Source: Rickettsiales bacterium
GTDB taxonomy: Bacteria; Pseudomonadota; Alphaproteobacteria; Rickettsiales; UBA1997
Assembly: GCA_947455845.1 (NCBI GenBank)
Contig: CANGQE010000088.1
Location: forward strand, 1-5,792
DNA length: 5,792 nt
Direction: 5' to 3'
A program made the translations under genes and the position numbers. The notes under the pieces are model-generated. The model made no database searches and was not told where the DNA came from. It saw only the letters and a list, made by a program, of their open reading frames with translations. The first letter of the stretch is position 1. Every line of letters begins with the position of its first letter. Positions 4,642-5,792 of this stretch are shown here, piece by piece.

Positions 4642-5739
4642 TTGACAAAATTAAGAATTACTAACGATCAAATTGTGAATGGGACATTGTCCACCAATGT
4701 TTCTTTGGAAGGAGTTGAGGAGTTAGATTGCTCTTACTGCGATGATCTTGAAACCATACCAAACCTTCCAGCCGGAATTAAAAAAATAAATTTTTCTTGG
4801 TGTAAGAAACTAAAGACCATACCAGAGATCCCAGAAGGAGTTGAGGAGTTAAATTGCGCTTACTGCGATGATCTTGAAACCATACCAAAGCTTCCCGCCG
4901 GAATTAAAAAAATAGATTTCTTTGGATGCCAGAAACTAATCCCTACAGCAGATCTATTTAGGATATTGTTAGAGCTAGAAGAAAGTGGTTGTGAAATTCG
5001 CTATCCAGATCATTTCAACCTCAATTATCAATCCGAGCTGGTAAAAGTACGGTTGGCAGAAATTGGTAAAAGATACAAAGAAGCAAATAATCTTGAGGCA
5101 GAAAATCCGATACCATCTACCGCAACATTGGTACATCGTTTTTTAAATGAAGGAATAAATCATCGTGGAGGTGTCAAAGAAATTATTCGAGCTGTAGATC
5201 CTGTCTTAAATATTTTAGATAAAAATCCCCAACATCTGAAATGGGTAGAAGAAACGTCAGCACTATATTTGGAGGGTTGTGTGAATCAGGCTGTTGCTGG
5301 TTGGTCAGAAATATGTGCTTTCGCCTCAATTGCAGAAGCGCCAACGATGATCGAAAAAATGCAATCGGTTAAACATCTATTGGTAAATGATCAGATTAAG
5401 ATTTTTGTTGCTGAAACATTAAATTCTCAAGTAGTAGAGGTTGAAGCGGGAAATTGCTTACTTAGAGAAATACATAAAAAACTTCTTCAAGAAGATGATA
5501 TTGCAAAACCTTGGCTCGGAGTTCCGGGGCCGATTGCTTACGAAGGATCGATTAGGACTTGGCTAACAGACGAAAGAATTCAAGAATTTTACGATAAAAT
5601 AAAACCAATCTTAGAAAAAACACCGGAGCAGCTTGCAGAGTTTTTGTGTAACAGTGTTCATTGTGAGACTGTCGCAAACCCAACCCCCAAATCCCCTCTA
5701 AAATCCCCTCACTTTTCTGAATTATTTTCTTGTTATTAA
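4642..5739 (+). CDS. LRR protein with NEL-like (IpaH/SspH-type) E3 ligase domain, 5' end damaged
   Basis: Residues 24-100 contain about 3.5 LRR units of 21 residues, each like GVEELDCSYCDDLETIPNLP, the LPX type found in NEL effectors. A linker (about 100-158) follows, then a helical domain (about 160-345). I align that domain by eye to NEL E3 ubiquitin ligases: CVNQAVAGW (213-221) against CEDRVALTW of IpaH proteins, with the same Cys-to-Trp spacing, and VEVEAGNCLLREIHKKL (265-281) against the VDEIEVYL...MLAEKL segment. NEL proteins are injected into host cells and ubiquitinate host targets through that Cys. Here Cys213 is kept, but the CxD aspartate is Asn215, and the domain is shorter than the roughly 300-residue NEL. 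No signal peptide is seen. The start is unsafe: the only upstream options are TTG at 4642 or other rare codons, without a Shine-Dalgarno sequence, and a TAA lies at 4591. The tail (KSPLKSPH) looks like repeat-derived read-through. It may be a pseudogene or an uncharacterised LRR family. Confidence 0.6.
   Translation: MTKLRITNDQIVNGTLSTNVSLEGVEELDCSYCDDLETIPNLPAGIKKINFSWCKKLKTIPEIPEGVEELNCAYCDDLETIPKLPAGIKKIDFFGCQKLIPTADLFRILLELEESGCEIRYPDHFNLNYQSELVKVRLAEIGKRYKEANNLEAENPIPSTATLVHRFLNEGINHRGGVKEIIRAVDPVLNILDKNPQHLKWVEETSALYLEGCVNQAVAGWSEICAFASIAEAPTMIEKMQSVKHLLVNDQIKIFVAETLNSQVVEVEAGNCLLREIHKKLLQEDDIAKPWLGVPGPIAYEGSIRTWLTDERIQEFYDKIKPILEKTPEQLAEFLCNSVHCETVANPTPKSPLKSPHFSELFSCY
4711..4938 (+). 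repeat. 126-base tandem duplication inside the LRR coding region
   Basis: Bases 4711-4812 and 4837-4938 are direct copies with a 126-base period and about 11 differences over 102 bases. The period equals 42 codons, or two LRR units, so the duplication keeps the frame. The two units inside one period (GVEELDC... and GIKKINF...) are much less alike. This points to fairly recent expansion of a two-repeat block, a usual way in which LRR arrays grow. Confidence 0.85.
5689..5710 (+). repeat. Short direct repeat at the 3' end of the LRR gene
   Basis: AAATCCCCTC occurs at 5689-5698 and again at 5701-5710, a 12-base period that encodes KSPL-KSPH near the C-terminus. It is C-rich, unlike the rest of the gene, which suggests that the frame has run into non-coding sequence or an inserted repeat and that the true C-terminus is altered. 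Confidence 0.5.
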
Positions 5740-5745
5740 TGGCGG

Positions 5746-5788
5746 CTAGAGCTACTGTTCTCTAGTGCTGTCAGCTGATTTGTTTTTT
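5746..5788 (+). terminator. Possible weak terminator after the LRR gene
   Basis: CTAGAG (5746-5751) can pair with CTCTAG (5760-5765) over an eight-base loop, and a run of six T lies at 5783-5788. The T-run is 17 bases from the stem, which is too far for a standard intrinsic terminator, so this is a weak call. The window ends four bases later, and nothing further can be read. Confidence 0.25.
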
Positions 5789-5792
5789 GTGA

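Overview
The window looks like a piece of an AT-rich alphaproteobacterial chromosome, most likely from a host-associated lineage such as Rickettsiales or Holosporales. Three things suggest this: an alphaproteobacterial type of OmpA-domain lipoprotein with a conserved helical N-terminal half, small GC-rich palindromic repeats between genes that end in CGGGGTCCA/TGGACCCCG-type cores, and a eukaryote-directed leucine-rich-repeat (LRR) protein at the right end. The lineage is inferred from these traits and no search was run.

Layout, all genes on the + strand: 1-89 holds a fragment that resembles the edge of a palindromic repeat. 126-154 is a good sigma70-type promoter candidate, followed by a C-rich, almost G-free leader. 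rho (280-1923) encodes transcription terminator Rho with a Q/N-rich N-terminal extension of about 127 residues. The 261-base gap after rho is mostly a 136-base palindromic element (1977-2112) plus a weak hairpin with a T-run. Next comes a two-gene unit: an OmpA-domain lipoprotein (2185-3165) and proB, glutamate 5-kinase (3165-4280), which overlap by one base as TAATG. An 18-base perfect palindrome followed by TTTT (4325-4346) probably ends this unit and is directly followed by a second perfect palindrome of 16 bases.

The right third (4359-5792) looks different. It has a promoter-like and ribosome-binding-site-equipped ATG whose reading frame closes after nine codons, then a stretch in the frame of the next gene broken by one TAA, and then an open frame (4642-5739) with no ATG. 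That frame encodes about 3.5 LPX-type LRRs and a C-terminal domain that I align by eye to the NEL (IpaH/SspH/SlrP-type) E3 ubiquitin ligase domain. The expected catalytic Cys is present, but the CxD aspartate is replaced by Asn. I read this as a secreted effector-like gene that has lost its normal 5' end and perhaps its catalysis.

Functionally, rho, the lipoprotein and proB are ordinary cell-maintenance genes (transcription termination, envelope-peptidoglycan tethering, first step of proline synthesis). They show no joint pathway beyond the coupling of the last two. proA is not present in the window. The strongest leads are the NEL-like LRR gene and its damaged start, the disordered Rho extension with a rut-like leader, and the paired palindromes after proB. 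I do not see a complete new multi-gene system.
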